A stretch of 64,000 nt of DNA from Streptomyces laurentii (GCA_002355495.1 AP017424.1:5707501-5771500), one strand, 5' to 3'; numbered from the stretch's first letter, positions 24,171 to 33,191 are shown. The notes: generated by a model from the letters alone, not told the origin. A program made the numbers and translations.

Positions 24171-25202
24171 CCGCGGCCGGGGCCGCGTGGCCGACGGGAC
24201 CGACGGCGACCCCCGTACGTCACCGGGTCGGGCCGAACGCCGCCGCGTCGCCCGCAAGGTCAAGCGCCGCCGGCAGCGCTCCGCCGTCCGCGAGATCCCG
24301 GTCCTCGTCGGCGTCGCCGTGCTCATCGCCCTCGTCCTGAAGACCTTCCTGGTGCAGGCGTTCGTGATCCCGTCCGGCTCCATGGAGCAGACGATCCGGA
24401 TCAGCGACCGTGTCCTCGTCGACAAACTGACACCGTGGTTCGGCTCGAAGCCGCAGCGCGGCGATGTCGTCGTGTTCAAGGACCCTGGCAACTGGCTCGG
24501 CCAGGAGGCCGCGCCGGCCGAGGACCCGGTGGGCCTCAAGCAGATCAAGCAGGCCCTGACCTTCATCGGCGTGATGCCGTCCGCCGACGAACGCGACCTG
24601 ATCAAGCGGGTGATCGCGGTCGGCGGCGACACCGTGAAGTGCTGCGGCGCGGACGGCCGCATCACGGTCAACGGCGTCCCGCTCGACGAACCGTATCTGC
24701 ACCCGGGCAACGCGCCCTCCAAGATCCCCTTCGAGGTGAAGGTCCCCCGGGCCGGATCTTCGTGATGGGCGACCACCGCGGCGACTCCGCCGACTCCCGC
24801 TACCACCTCGACGAGCCGGAACACGGCACCGTCTCCGAGGAACAGGTCGTCGGCCGCGCCGTCGTCATCGCCTGGCCGATCGGCCACTGGCGGCGCCTGG
24901 AGCAGCCGCCCACCTTCGCGTCCGTACCGCGGCCGGCGACCGACGAGGCGAAGGCGGCAGCGGCGGTATCGCCCCAGGTGTCGCATAGTGTGTCCCCGCG
25001 ACATACCAACGGAATACCCCGGCTCCCGACCCCGGCGGAACTTCTGCTCGTTATGGGAGTGGTGGGCCTGTCCCTGTCCAGGGCCGGGCGAGCGCACGGA
25101 CTGAGGAGTGGAATGTGGGGGATGTGGCCGTCGGCGCACGACCCGGAAACGGCGAGCCCGAGGACAGGCCAGGACGGCCCGATCCGGCGGTGGCGGCCAT
25201 GA
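24163..25202 (+). pseudogene. sipX: Type I signal peptidase, frameshifted (second of four)
   Basis: The first 194 codons read as a signal peptidase: membrane helix (IPVLVGVAVLIALVLKTFLV), box B IPSGSMEQT (Ser73) and box D DLIKRVIAVGGD (Lys148). The frame then breaks at a run of five C (24744-24748); one more C would restore VKVPPGRIFVMGDHRGDSADSRYH, which is box E and continues in the -1 frame to a stop at 25202. As sequenced, the in-frame product stops at 24765 and lacks box E. Either a true one-base deletion or a homopolymer reading error. The downstream frame overlaps sipY by 88 bases, so the original end is uncertain. Confidence 0.8.
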
Positions 25203-26056
25203 CCTCCGACTCCACGGGGACGCCGGACCCCGGCGGCGAGGACGACGGCGGCGGCGAGAGCGAGGGCCGCCGCGCGGACCGTGACCGGGACCGGAGCCAG
25301 ACCCGCTCGTTCTGGAAGGAACTGCCGCTGCTCATCGGCATCGCGCTCGTCCTCGCGCTGCTGATCAAGACTTTCCTGGTGCAGGCGTTCTCCATCCCCT
25401 CCGACTCGATGATGAACACCCTCCAGCGCGGCGACCGGGTCCTCGTCGACAAGCTCACGCCGTGGTTCGGCTCCAAGCCCGAACGCGGTGAGGTCGTCGT
25501 CTTCCACGACCCGGGCGGCTGGCTGGAAGACGGCAACACCCCCGAGCCCAACGTCGTCCAGAAGGTCCTCAGCTTCATCGGACTCATGCCGTCCGCCGAA
25601 GAGAAGGACCTGATCAAGCGGGTGATCGCGGTCGGCGGCGATACCGTCTCCTGCAAGGAGGGCGGCAAGGTCGTCGTCAACGGCAAGGAACTCGACGAGA
25701 GCTCCTACCTGCGCCCCGGCACCGTGCCCTGCGACCCCGCCTTCGGCCCGGTCAAGGTCCCCAAGGACCGCATCTGGGTCATGGGCGACAACCGGCAGAA
25801 CTCCCTCGACTCCCGCTTCCACATGGAACTCCCCGGTGGCGGCACCGTCTCCGACGACGAGGTCGTCGGCCGCGCCGTGGTCATCGCCTGGCCCGTGAAC
25901 CGCTGGGCGACCCTGCCTGTCCCGTCCACCTTCGACCAGCCCGGCCTCGGCAAGGCCCTGGCCGTCGCCCCGGGCGCCATGGGCGTCGCCGGTGCGCTGC
26001 CTCTGGTGCTGTGGCGGCGCAAGAAGCGCGCCGCTCGCCATATCGCGGAGGAGTGA
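25115..26056 (+). CDS. sipY: Type I signal peptidase (third of four)
   Basis: A 313-residue signal peptidase with an N-terminal membrane helix (LPLLIGIALVLALLIKTFLV), box B IPSDSMMNT (Ser98), box D DLIKRVIAVGGD (Lys168), box E WVMGDNRQNSLDSRFH, and a second C-terminal membrane anchor (ALAVAPGAMGVAGALPLVLW) followed by KKRAAR. From memory, SipY is the main housekeeping signal peptidase of S. lividans. The GTG at 25115 has GAGGAG about 6 bases upstream. If sipX is truly broken, this gene carries more of the secretion load. Confidence 0.93.
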   Translation: MGDVAVGARPGNGEPEDRPGRPDPAVAAMTSDSTGTPDPGGEDDGGGESEGRRADRDRDRSQTRSFWKELPLLIGIALVLALLIKTFLVQAFSIPSDSMMNTLQRGDRVLVDKLTPWFGSKPERGEVVVFHDPGGWLEDGNTPEPNVVQKVLSFIGLMPSAEEKDLIKRVIAVGGDTVSCKEGGKVVVNGKELDESSYLRPGTVPCDPAFGPVKVPKDRIWVMGDNRQNSLDSRFHMELPGGGTVSDDEVVGRAVVIAWPVNRWATLPVPSTFDQPGLGKALAVAPGAMGVAGALPLVLWRRKKRAARHIAEE

Positions 26057-26119
26057 CCCGCGGGTAGGGTGCCGTCCCGGACCGTCGCACGGACGGTCCG
26101 GCGGACCACCCGAGGTGCC

Positions 26120-26947
26120 ATGCCCATGAGCGACACACCGCGTACGAGCGCCGCGCCGCGCACCGTCGCCCCGGCGCGCGCGAGCGCCCCACCGCGTACG
26201 AAGAACGGCCCCGGCCGCCTCGGCAACGTGCTGTCGGGGCTGGTCGTGGCCGTCGGCTGTGTCCTCTTCCTCGGCGGCTTCGCCCTCGCGGCCGTCCTCT
26301 ACCGGCCGTACTCCGTGCCCACCGACTCCATGACCCCGACCCTCGACGTCGGCTCCAAGATCCTCGCCCAGCGCGTCGACGGCACCGACCTCCGGCGCGG
26401 GGACGTCGTCGTCTTCGACGACCCGCTGTGGGGCGACGCCACCATGGTCAAGCGGATCGTCGCGATCGGCGGCGACACCGTCGCCTGCTGCGGCACGGAC
26501 GGGCGCCTCACCATCAACGGCACACCGGTCGACGAGCCGTACCTGGCGGCCGGCACCCCCGCCGCCGGGCAGCCGTTCTCCGTGACCGTCCCCGCCGGGA
26601 AACTCTTCCTCCTCGGCGACGACCGGCGCACCTCCCTGGACTCCCGCGCCCACCTCGAAGAGGCGGGCCGCGGCACCGTGTCGGCGTCCTCCGTCACCGC
26701 GCGCGTCGACGCCGTCGTCTGGCCCGCCAAGGGCCTCCTGGCCTCGCCCACCGGCTTCGCCGCGCTGCCCGGCGGCACCTCCCGGCCCGGCCCCGTCATG
26801 CCGCTCTTCTACGCGATCGTCGCGGGGTGTGTCCTGATCCTGGCCGGAGCGGCGTACGGGCCACTGGCCCGGTTCCTCGGCCCGAAGAAGACGGCGGGCC
26901 AGGGGCGCACGACGGAGCGGCCCGGCAAGGACGCGGTGAGGACATGA
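26120..26947 (+). CDS. sipZ: Type I signal peptidase (fourth of four)
   Basis: A 275-residue signal peptidase with N-terminal membrane helix (VLSGLVVAVGCVLFLGGFAL), box B VPTDSMTPT (Ser70), box D TMVKRIVAIGGD (Lys111), box E FLLGDDRRTSLDSRAH, and a C-terminal membrane helix (MPLFYAIVAGCVLILAGAAY). The insert between boxes B and D is shorter than in the other three. Start is ATG 26120 or the ATG two codons later (26126); GAGGTG at 26112 fits either. The stop overlaps the NUDIX gene start (ATGA), so these two are coupled. Confidence 0.92.
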   Translation: MPMSDTPRTSAAPRTVAPARASAPPRTKNGPGRLGNVLSGLVVAVGCVLFLGGFALAAVLYRPYSVPTDSMTPTLDVGSKILAQRVDGTDLRRGDVVVFDDPLWGDATMVKRIVAIGGDTVACCGTDGRLTINGTPVDEPYLAAGTPAAGQPFSVTVPAGKLFLLGDDRRTSLDSRAHLEEAGRGTVSASSVTARVDAVVWPAKGLLASPTGFAALPGGTSRPGPVMPLFYAIVAGCVLILAGAAYGPLARFLGPKKTAGQGRTTERPGKDAVRT

Positions 26948-27531
26948 CGGAGCCGGCGGCGGACGCCCCGCTCCCGGACGATTCCGGCGGCGGTACGGGT
27001 GCGGACAAGGGGCCGCGTACGGGGCCGGAGCCGGGGTCGGAGTCGGGGGCCGGGGTCCGGAAGGTCGCCCGGGTCATCCTGCTCGACCCCGCCGACCGCA
27101 TTCTGCTCCTGCACGGCCACGAGCCCGCCGACCCCACCCTGACCTGGTGGTTCACCCCGGGCGGCGGCGTGGAAGGCGACGAGAGCCGCGAAGAGGCCGC
27201 CCTGCGCGAACTCGCCGAGGAGACCGGCATCACCGATGTCCGGCTCGGCCCCGTGCTCTGGCGCCGGTACTGCTCCTTCTCCTTCGACGGCCGCCGCTGG
27301 AACCAGGACGAGTGGTACTACCTGGCCCGCACCACCCAGACCGCCGCCGCCTTCACCGCCCTCACCGAACTGGAGGCGCGCAGCGTCGACGGCCTGCGCT
27401 GGTGGACCTCCGCCGAACTGTCGGCGGCCCATGAGACGGTGTACCCCAACAGACTCGCGGAGCTGCTGCACCGGCTGCTCGACGAAGGACCCCCGAGTAC
27501 ACCGCTCGACCTCGCCCCGGAAATCGTTTAG
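26944..27531 (+). CDS. NUDIX hydrolase
   Basis: A 195-residue hydrolase of nucleoside diphosphates linked to another group. The Nudix box GGVEGDESREEAALRELAEETGI fits GX5EX7REUXEEXGU exactly. A 38-residue low-complexity N-terminal region (Gly/Pro/Asp/Glu) precedes the fold. Substrate cannot be told from sequence. It overlaps sipZ by four bases, a conserved arrangement in Streptomyces. Confidence 0.92.
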   Translation: MTEPAADAPLPDDSGGGTGADKGPRTGPEPGSESGAGVRKVARVILLDPADRILLLHGHEPADPTLTWWFTPGGGVEGDESREEAALRELAEETGITDVRLGPVLWRRYCSFSFDGRRWNQDEWYYLARTTQTAAAFTALTELEARSVDGLRWWTSAELSAAHETVYPNRLAELLHRLLDEGPPSTPLDLAPEIV

Positions 27532-27586
27532 GGGCCAGGGAGACTGGCGCACAATAGGGGGACGCACGGCTGAAGGGGAACATGCC

Positions 27587-27895
27587 ATGAGTGCCGAGGA
27601 CCTCGAGAAGTACGAGACCGAGATGGAGCTCAAGCTCTACCGGGAGTACCGCGACGTCGTCGGACTGTTCACCTACGTGATCGAGACCGAGCGTCGTTTC
27701 TACCTCACCAACGACTACGAGATGCAGGTGCACTCCGTCCAGGGCGAGGTGTTCTTCGAGGTCTCCATGGCCGACGCCTGGGTCTGGGACATGTACCGGC
27801 CGGCCCGCTTCGTGAAGCAGGTACGCGTCCTGACCTTCAAGGACGTGAACATCGAGGAGCTCAACAAGAGCGACCTCGAACTCCCCGGCAGCTGA
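27587..27895 (+). CDS. DUF2469-family protein
   Basis: A 102-residue acidic protein conserved throughout actinobacteria, always near yraN/yifB/dprA or ribosomal genes. It begins MSAEDLEKYETEMELKLYRE and has the conserved WVWDMYRPARFVKQVRVLTF. Function unknown. The ATG at 27587 has GAAGGGGAA 9 bases upstream; CACAAT (27550-27555) is a possible -10. Confidence 0.93.
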   Translation: MSAEDLEKYETEMELKLYREYRDVVGLFTYVIETERRFYLTNDYEMQVHSVQGEVFFEVSMADAWVWDMYRPARFVKQVRVLTFKDVNIEELNKSDLELPGS

Positions 27896-28028
27896 GGACC
27901 GGTGGCCGGGGCCGGCCGCCGAGAATCACCCGTGTGAGTGACCAGGTTTTCCACAACTGGTCGCTCCTCCACAGGCCCGCACACGCAGCGCCACGACGCG
28001 TCACAGTCGGTACCGGAGGTGGTACCGC

Positions 28029-28430
28029 ATGAACGCGACCCAAGCACTCGGGCGTTACGGGGAAGAACTCGCCGCCCGCACCCTCATCGCGACCGGCCTG
28101 CACGTCCTCGCCAGGAACTGGCGCTGCGGCCGCGAAGGGGAGATCGACATCGTCGCCCGCGACGGGGACACCCTCGTCGTCTGCGAGGTCAAGACCCGCC
28201 GCGAAGGCCCTTTCGAACATCCCATGGCCGCCGTCACGCCACGCAAGGCGGAACGGCTGCGGCACCTCGCCGCCTGCTGGCTCCACCGGTACGGGGCGCC
28301 GCCCGGCACTCCGCCCGGCGCGCCACCGGACGGGCGGCCCTCTGCCGGCTCCGTTCGCATCGACCTCGTCGGCATCGTCCTGCCCCGCCGGGGCGCACCC
28401 GTCGTCACCCACGCCCGGGGGATCGCCTGA
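28029..28430 (+). CDS. yraN: YraN/UPF0102-family endonuclease-like protein
   Basis: A 133-residue protein with a PD-(D/E)xK-type core: LGRYGEELAARTLIATG, then WRCGREGEIDIVARDGDTLVVCEVKTRR, in which Asp, Glu and Lys line up as in nucleases of this fold. Cellular role unclear; the gene is regularly next to yifB and dprA. A Pro/Gly insert (APPGTPPGAPPDG) lies near residue 95. Its stop overlaps the yifB start. Confidence 0.92.
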   Translation: MNATQALGRYGEELAARTLIATGLHVLARNWRCGREGEIDIVARDGDTLVVCEVKTRREGPFEHPMAAVTPRKAERLRHLAACWLHRYGAPPGTPPGAPPDGRPSAGSVRIDLVGIVLPRRGAPVVTHARGIA

Positions 28431-30058
28431 TGGGATTCGCCCGCACCTGCTCCGTCGCCCTCGTCGGCGTCGAAGGCGTCGTCGTCGAAGTCCAGGCCGA
28501 CCTCGAACCCGGCGTCGCCGCCTTCACCCTCGTCGGACTCCCCGACAAGAGCCTCACCGAGAGCCGCGACCGCGTTCGCGCCGCCATCGTCAACTCCCAG
28601 GCCGAATGGCCCCAGAAGAAGATCACCGTGGGCCTCAGCCCCGCCTCCGTCCCGAAAGGCGGCTCGGGTTTCGATCTCGCCGTGGCGGCGGCCTTGCTTG
28701 CCGCCGCCGAACGCATCGACCCCACGGCCATCGCCGACCTCGTCCTCATCGGCGAACTCGGCCTCGACGGCCGCGTCCGCCCCGTCCGCGGCATCCTGCC
28801 CGCCGTCCTCGCCGCCGCCGACGCCGGCTACCACCAGGTCGTCGTCCCCGAACAGACCGCCGGCGAAGCCGCCCTGGTCCCCGGGGTCTCCGTCCTCGGC
28901 GTCCGCACCCTGCGCCAGCTCATCGCGATCCTCACCGACGAACCCGTCCCCCAGGAGCCACCCCACGAGGACGGCCGGCCCGACCCGATGCTCGCCGGAC
29001 TCCTCCTCCCCGGGGCGGGAGCCGGCACCGGCCTCGCCGCCGGGCCCGCCGGACAACCCGCCGACACCCTGCCCGACCTCGCCGACGTCGCGGGGCAGCA
29101 CACCGCCCGCCGCGCCCTCGAAATCGCCGCCGCCGGCGGCCACCACCTGTTCCTCACCGGACCGCCCGGCGCCGGGAAGACCATGCTCGCCGAACGACTC
29201 CCCGGCATCCTGCCGCCCCTCACCCGTCAGGAATCCCTCGAAGCCACCGCCGTCCACTCCGTCGCCGGCATCCTCCCGCCCGGCGAACCCCTCGTCCGCC
29301 ACGCGCCCTACTGCGCACCCCACCACTCCGCGACCATGCAGTCCCTGGTCGGCGGCGGCAACGGACTGCCCCGCCCCGGAGCCGTCTCCCTCGCTCATCG
29401 AGGTGTGCTTTTTCTGGATGAATCACCAGAATTCAGCGCCAAAGCGCTCGACGCCCTGCGCCAGCCCCTCGAATCCGGGCACGTCATCGTCGCCCGCGCC
29501 GCCGGCGTCGTCCGGCTCCCCGCCCGCTTCCTGCTCGTCCTCGCGGCCAACCCCTGCCCCTGCGGCCGCCACACCCTCCACGGCACCGGCTGCGAGTGCC
29601 CCTCCGCCGTCATCCGCCGCTACCAGGCCCGCCTGTCCGGCCCCCTCCTCGACCGCGTCGACCTCCGCGTCGAAGCCCGCCCCGTCACCCGCTCCGACCT
29701 CCTCGGCCACGGCCCCCGCGGCGAACCCAGCAGCACCGTCGCCGCCCGCGTCCGCGAAGCCCGCGACCGCGCCGCCACCCGCCTCGCCGACACCCCCTGG
29801 ACCGTCAACAGCGCCATCCCCGGCCACGCGCTGCGCACTCGCTTCCCCGCCGCGCCCGGCGCCCTCGCCGCCGTCGAACACGACCTCGAACGCGGCCTGC
29901 TCACCGCCCGCGGCCTCGACCGCGTCCTCCGCGTCGCCTGGACCGTCGCCGACCTCGCCGGACACGACCGGCCCACCGCCGACGACCTCGCCCTCGCCCT
30001 CGAACTCCGCACCGGCATCGCCCGAGGCATCCCCGCCACCCAGGGGGAGTGGACATGA
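28430..30058 (+). CDS. yifB: YifB/ComM-family AAA ATPase (Mg-chelatase-like)
   Basis: A 542-residue protein related to ComM, a hexameric helicase that promotes branch migration during integration of transformed DNA. The N-terminal Lon-S5-like domain includes GLSPASVPKGGSGFDLAVAAA; the ATPase has Walker A GPPGAGKT and Walker B GVLFLDESPEF, then the zinc-like CPCGRHTLHGTGCEC and the SGPLLDRVD sensor. The ATG at 28430 overlaps the yraN stop and the gene's stop overlaps dprA, so all three are one operon. Confidence 0.95.
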   Translation: MGFARTCSVALVGVEGVVVEVQADLEPGVAAFTLVGLPDKSLTESRDRVRAAIVNSQAEWPQKKITVGLSPASVPKGGSGFDLAVAAALLAAAERIDPTAIADLVLIGELGLDGRVRPVRGILPAVLAAADAGYHQVVVPEQTAGEAALVPGVSVLGVRTLRQLIAILTDEPVPQEPPHEDGRPDPMLAGLLLPGAGAGTGLAAGPAGQPADTLPDLADVAGQHTARRALEIAAAGGHHLFLTGPPGAGKTMLAERLPGILPPLTRQESLEATAVHSVAGILPPGEPLVRHAPYCAPHHSATMQSLVGGGNGLPRPGAVSLAHRGVLFLDESPEFSAKALDALRQPLESGHVIVARAAGVVRLPARFLLVLAANPCPCGRHTLHGTGCECPSAVIRRYQARLSGPLLDRVDLRVEARPVTRSDLLGHGPRGEPSSTVAARVREARDRAATRLADTPWTVNSAIPGHALRTRFPAAPGALAAVEHDLERGLLTARGLDRVLRVAWTVADLAGHDRPTADDLALALELRTGIARGIPATQGEWT

Positions 30059-31290
30059 CCGAAGCGGACATGACCGCCGGCCGACACCCCCACGAGACCG
30101 AACGCCTCGCCCGCGCCGCCCTCACCCACATCGTCGAACCCGGCGACGAACACGCCGGCCGGGCCCTGCGCCACCTCGGCCCCACCGGCCTCCTGCGGCT
30201 CCTCGCCGAACCCGGTGACCAGCCGCCGCTGCCCGGTACCGGCCCCGATCCGGCCGCTGAACCAGACCTTGAGCGGGCCCTCCCCGACACCGGCCCCCAG
30301 CGCCTCGCGAGCTGGCGCCGCCGCGCCCGTACCGTGACACCCGAACACGACCTCGACCGGATCGCCCGCCTCGGCGGACGCTTCCTCATCCCCGGCGACC
30401 CCGAATGGCCCAGCCAGCTCGACGACCTCGGCGACACCCGCCCCCTCGGCCTCTGGGTCCGCGGCCCCGCCGACCTGCGCACCTGGGCCCTCCGCTCCGT
30501 AGCCGTCGTCGGCGCCCGCGCCTGCACCCCGTACGGCGCCCACGCCGCCGCCACCCTCGCCGCGGGACTCGCCGAACGCGGCTGGGTCGTCGTCTCCGGA
30601 GCCGCGTACGGCGTCGACGCCGCCGCCCACCGGGGCGCCCTCGGCTCCGGCGGCGCCACCGTCGCCGTCCTCGCCTGCGGAGTCGACGTCCCCTACCCCC
30701 GCGGCCACGCCCAGCTCCTCGCCCGCGTCGCCGAACAAGGCCTCGTCATCGGCGAACTCCCACCCGGCGGCCACCCCACCCGCAGCCGCTTTGTCCTGCG
30801 CAACCGCGTCATCGCCGCCCTCACCCGCGGCACCGTCGTCGTCGAAGCCCCCTACCGCAGCGGCTCCCTCGTCACCGCCCGCGCCGCCGCCCGCCTCGGC
30901 CGCCACACCATGGGCATCCCCGGCCCCGTGACCAGCGGACTCTCCGCAGGGGTCCACGAACTCCTGCGCGGCGAAGCCACCCTCGTCACCGACGCCGCCG
31001 ATGTCATCGAACTCGTCGGCGACATCGGTGAACTCGCCCCGCTCCGCCGCGGTCCCGTCCTGTCCCGCGACCTCCTCGCCCCCGACACCGCCCGCGTCCT
31101 CGAAGCCCTCCCGGGCCGGGACGCCGCACCCGTCGCCGACATCGCCACCCGGGCCGGCACCCACCCCGACCACGCCCTCGCCAAACTGTACGAACTCCAC
31201 TCCCTCGGGTTCGTCGAACGACGGCAGGACGAATGGCAGTTGACGAACAGGAGAACCGAACCCTCGAACGCCCGGCATGGCGGTACTTGA
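30055..31290 (+). CDS. dprA: DNA processing protein DprA (Smf)
   Basis: A 411-residue protein that binds incoming single-stranded DNA and loads RecA. The Rossmann-like core reads RSVAVVGARACTPYG, GLAERGWVVVSGAAYGVDAAAHRGAL, ACGVDVPYPRGHAQLL and GHPTRSRFVLRNRVIAALT. The C-terminus has a winged-helix (Smf C-terminal) region. The ATG at 30055 follows GGGGGAG and overlaps the yifB stop (ATGA). Natural competence is not known in Streptomyces, so the role there is unsettled. Confidence 0.95.
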   Translation: MTEADMTAGRHPHETERLARAALTHIVEPGDEHAGRALRHLGPTGLLRLLAEPGDQPPLPGTGPDPAAEPDLERALPDTGPQRLASWRRRARTVTPEHDLDRIARLGGRFLIPGDPEWPSQLDDLGDTRPLGLWVRGPADLRTWALRSVAVVGARACTPYGAHAAATLAAGLAERGWVVVSGAAYGVDAAAHRGALGSGGATVAVLACGVDVPYPRGHAQLLARVAEQGLVIGELPPGGHPTRSRFVLRNRVIAALTRGTVVVEAPYRSGSLVTARAAARLGRHTMGIPGPVTSGLSAGVHELLRGEATLVTDAADVIELVGDIGELAPLRRGPVLSRDLLAPDTARVLEALPGRDAAPVADIATRAGTHPDHALAKLYELHSLGFVERRQDEWQLTNRRTEPSNARHGGT

Positions 31291-31534
31291 CCCGGAGCAT
31301 TCGGGTGAAATGGTGAAGCCGATGAGCAAGCGAGTTCTCTCGGTCATCCCCAAGGGGCCGACCCGCGCCACGGCCCCTCTCGAAGACATGGACGACGACG
31401 GCACCCCGGACCGGCGCCATCCACCGCTGTTCGCGCACCGCGACCGCACACTCACGCTACGCTCACGAAGTTCCCCCGCCCGCTCCCCGTACCGTCACCT
31501 CCGCACCCGACAGCAGAACGGCTCAAGGCAACGC
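31291..31534 (+). promoter_or_regulatory. Upstream region of whiG
   Basis: A 244-base gap. TTGACC (31287-31292) with AATGGT 16 bases on is a weak promoter candidate; TACGCT at 31458-31463 is a second -10 candidate. The frame is open through this region to 31277 but has no start signal and no similarity to WhiG. Confidence 0.3.
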
Positions 31535-32371
31535 ATGCCCCAGCACACCTCCGGGTCTGACCGCGCTGCGGTGCCCCCAGCAGCCCGGGGCACCGTGCGG
31601 CCACCCGCCCCCACCACGCTCGACGAGCTGTGGCGGTCGTACAAGGACACCGGCGACGAGCGGCTGCGGGAACAGCTGATCCTGCACTACTCACCCCTCG
31701 TCAAATACGTCGCCGGACGCGTCAGCGTCGGTCTCCCCTCCAATGTCGAGCAGGCCGACTTCGTCTCCTCCGGAGTCTTCGGACTCATCGACGCCATCGA
31801 GAAGTTCGACGTCGAGCGCTCCATCAAGTTCGAGACGTACGCCATCACGCGCATCCGCGGCGCGATGATCGACGAACTCCGCGCCCTCGACTGGATCCCG
31901 CGCTCCGTCCGCCAGAAGGCCCGCAACGTCGAGCGGGCCTACGCGACCCTCGAAGCGCAACTCCGGCGCACCCCCTCCGAAGCGGAAGTCGCCGACGAGA
32001 TGGGAATCGCTCTGGAGGAACTGCACACTGTTTTCAGCCAGTTGTCGCTGGCCAACGTCGTCGCCCTCGAAGAGCTCCTGCACGTCGGCGGCGAGGGCGG
32101 CGACCGGCTGTCGCTCATGGACACCCTTGAGGACACCGCCGCCGACAATCCCGTCGAAGTCGCCGAGGACCGCGAACTGCGCCGGCTCCTGGCCCGCGCG
32201 ATCAACACCCTTCCCGAGCGCGAGAAGACCGTCGTCACGCTCTACTACTACGAGGGCCTGACTCTGGCTGAGATCGGCCACGTCCTCGGCGTCACCGAGA
32301 GCCGGGTCAGCCAGATCCACACCAAGTCCGTTCTCCAGCTCCGCGCCAAACTGGCGGACGTGGGCCGCTGA
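31535..32371 (+). CDS. whiG: RNA polymerase sigma factor WhiG
   Basis: A 278-residue sigma-28/FliA-class factor that commits aerial hyphae to sporulation in Streptomyces, activating whiH and whiI and held by the anti-sigma RsiG with c-di-GMP. Regions seen: 1.2/2 (LREQLILHYSPLVKYVAGRV, QADFVSSGVFGLIDAIEKFD, FETYAITRIRGAMIDELRALDWIP), 3 (RTPSEAEVADEMGI) and 4 (LPEREKTVVTLYYYEGLTLAEIGHVLGVTESRVSQIH). The ATG at 31535 matches the known WhiG N-terminus MPQHTSGSDRAA, with AAGG 6 bases upstream. Confidence 0.97.
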   Translation: MPQHTSGSDRAAVPPAARGTVRPPAPTTLDELWRSYKDTGDERLREQLILHYSPLVKYVAGRVSVGLPSNVEQADFVSSGVFGLIDAIEKFDVERSIKFETYAITRIRGAMIDELRALDWIPRSVRQKARNVERAYATLEAQLRRTPSEAEVADEMGIALEELHTVFSQLSLANVVALEELLHVGGEGGDRLSLMDTLEDTAADNPVEVAEDRELRRLLARAINTLPEREKTVVTLYYYEGLTLAEIGHVLGVTESRVSQIHTKSVLQLRAKLADVGR

Positions 32372-32398
32372 CTTTCGGCACCCCCGCCGCCGTACAGT
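32368..32398 (+). promoter_or_regulatory. Candidate promoter of the TetR gene
   Basis: CTGACT (32368-32373) overlaps the whiG stop and TACAGT (32393-32398) lies 19 bases further. TACAGT ends six bases before the GTG start and there is no ribosome-binding sequence, so the TetR mRNA is probably leaderless. Confidence 0.45.
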
Positions 32399-32404
32399 GG
32401 ATCC

Positions 32405-32989
32405 GTGCCCAGGATTCGAGCGGCCTCCGTGGCCGAGCACCGGACCATGCAGCGCGGCGCCCTCCTGGACGCCGCGCGCTCCCTGCTGTCCGAAGGCGGG
32501 ACGGAGGCGCTGACCTTCCCCGCTCTCGCCGAGCGCACGGGCCTGGCCCGCTCCTCGGTCTACGAGTACTTCCGGTCCCGGGCGGCCGTCGTCGAGGAAC
32601 TGTGCGCCGTCGACTTCCCCGTCTGGGCCGCCGAGGTCGAAGCCGCCATGGCCGGCGCCACGACCGCCGAGGGCAAGATCGAGGCGTACGTCCGGACCCA
32701 GCTGGACTTGGTGGGGGACCGGCGCCACCGCGCGGTCGTCGCGATCTCCGCGAGCGAACTCGACGACGGCGCCCGGGAGAAGATCCGCGCCGCCCACGGC
32801 GGCCTCGTCACCATGATCGTGGACGCGCTCTCCGCACTCGGCCGCCCCCGGCCCCGCCTGGAGGCCATGCTCCTCCAAGGCGTCGTCGACGCCGCCGTCC
32901 GCCGCCTCGAACTCGGCGCCGCCGAGGATCCGGCCACCATCGCGGACGCCGCGGTATCCATGGCCCTGGGCGGTATCCGCGGCGTTTGA
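32405..32989 (+). CDS. TetR-family transcriptional regulator
   Basis: A 194-residue repressor-type protein. The N-terminal helix-turn-helix reads GALLDAARSLLSEGGTEALT then FPALAERTGLARSSVYEYFRSR, followed by an all-helical ligand domain. Ligand and targets unknown. The GTG at 32405 appears leaderless. In Streptomyces a TetR gene at this place between whiG and rpsB is usual; a link to development is only positional. Confidence 0.88.
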   Translation: MPRIRAASVAEHRTMQRGALLDAARSLLSEGGTEALTFPALAERTGLARSSVYEYFRSRAAVVEELCAVDFPVWAAEVEAAMAGATTAEGKIEAYVRTQLDLVGDRRHRAVVAISASELDDGAREKIRAAHGGLVTMIVDALSALGRPRPRLEAMLLQGVVDAAVRRLELGAAEDPATIADAAVSMALGGIRGV

Positions 32990-33102
32990 GCCGTTCCTGG
33001 GGGTCATCGCGCCTCCTGCCCTTTCTCGTGCGTGGCCTCGCTGAGTGCTGCTGCCTGGGGCGACGTGGCGTGGGCGGCATCGGCGTTTGTCGCACCAAGG
33101 GG

Positions 33103-33161
33103 GCCCCGCCCTCCCCCCCCCGCCCCCCGCCCCCCGCCCCCCACCCCCTCCCCGCCCCCCC
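33103..33161. repeat. C-rich homopolymeric tract
   Basis: In 59 bases there is almost only C, broken by single G, A or T, with runs of four to ten C. The other strand carries matching G runs that satisfy G-quadruplex rules several times over. It lies between the ends of the convergent TetR and M23 genes and is followed by GTTTTTGTTTG. Confidence 0.95.
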
Positions 33162-33191
33162 GTTTTTGTTTGTGGTCGTGCGGTGGGCATG

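Noticed and set aside
23280..25139. Minus-strand 619-codon open frame across sipW and sipX
   Set aside because: Shadow frame; the plus strand carries recognised signal peptidase boxes.
24163..25202. Programmed -1 frameshift in sipX
   Set aside because: The C5 run is not a typical slippery heptamer with a following pseudoknot, and the other three sip genes need none; a deletion or read error is simpler.
31277..31534. Longer WhiG with 86 extra N-terminal residues
   Set aside because: No ribosome-binding site, composition unlike the protein, and the known WhiG N-terminus begins at 31535.
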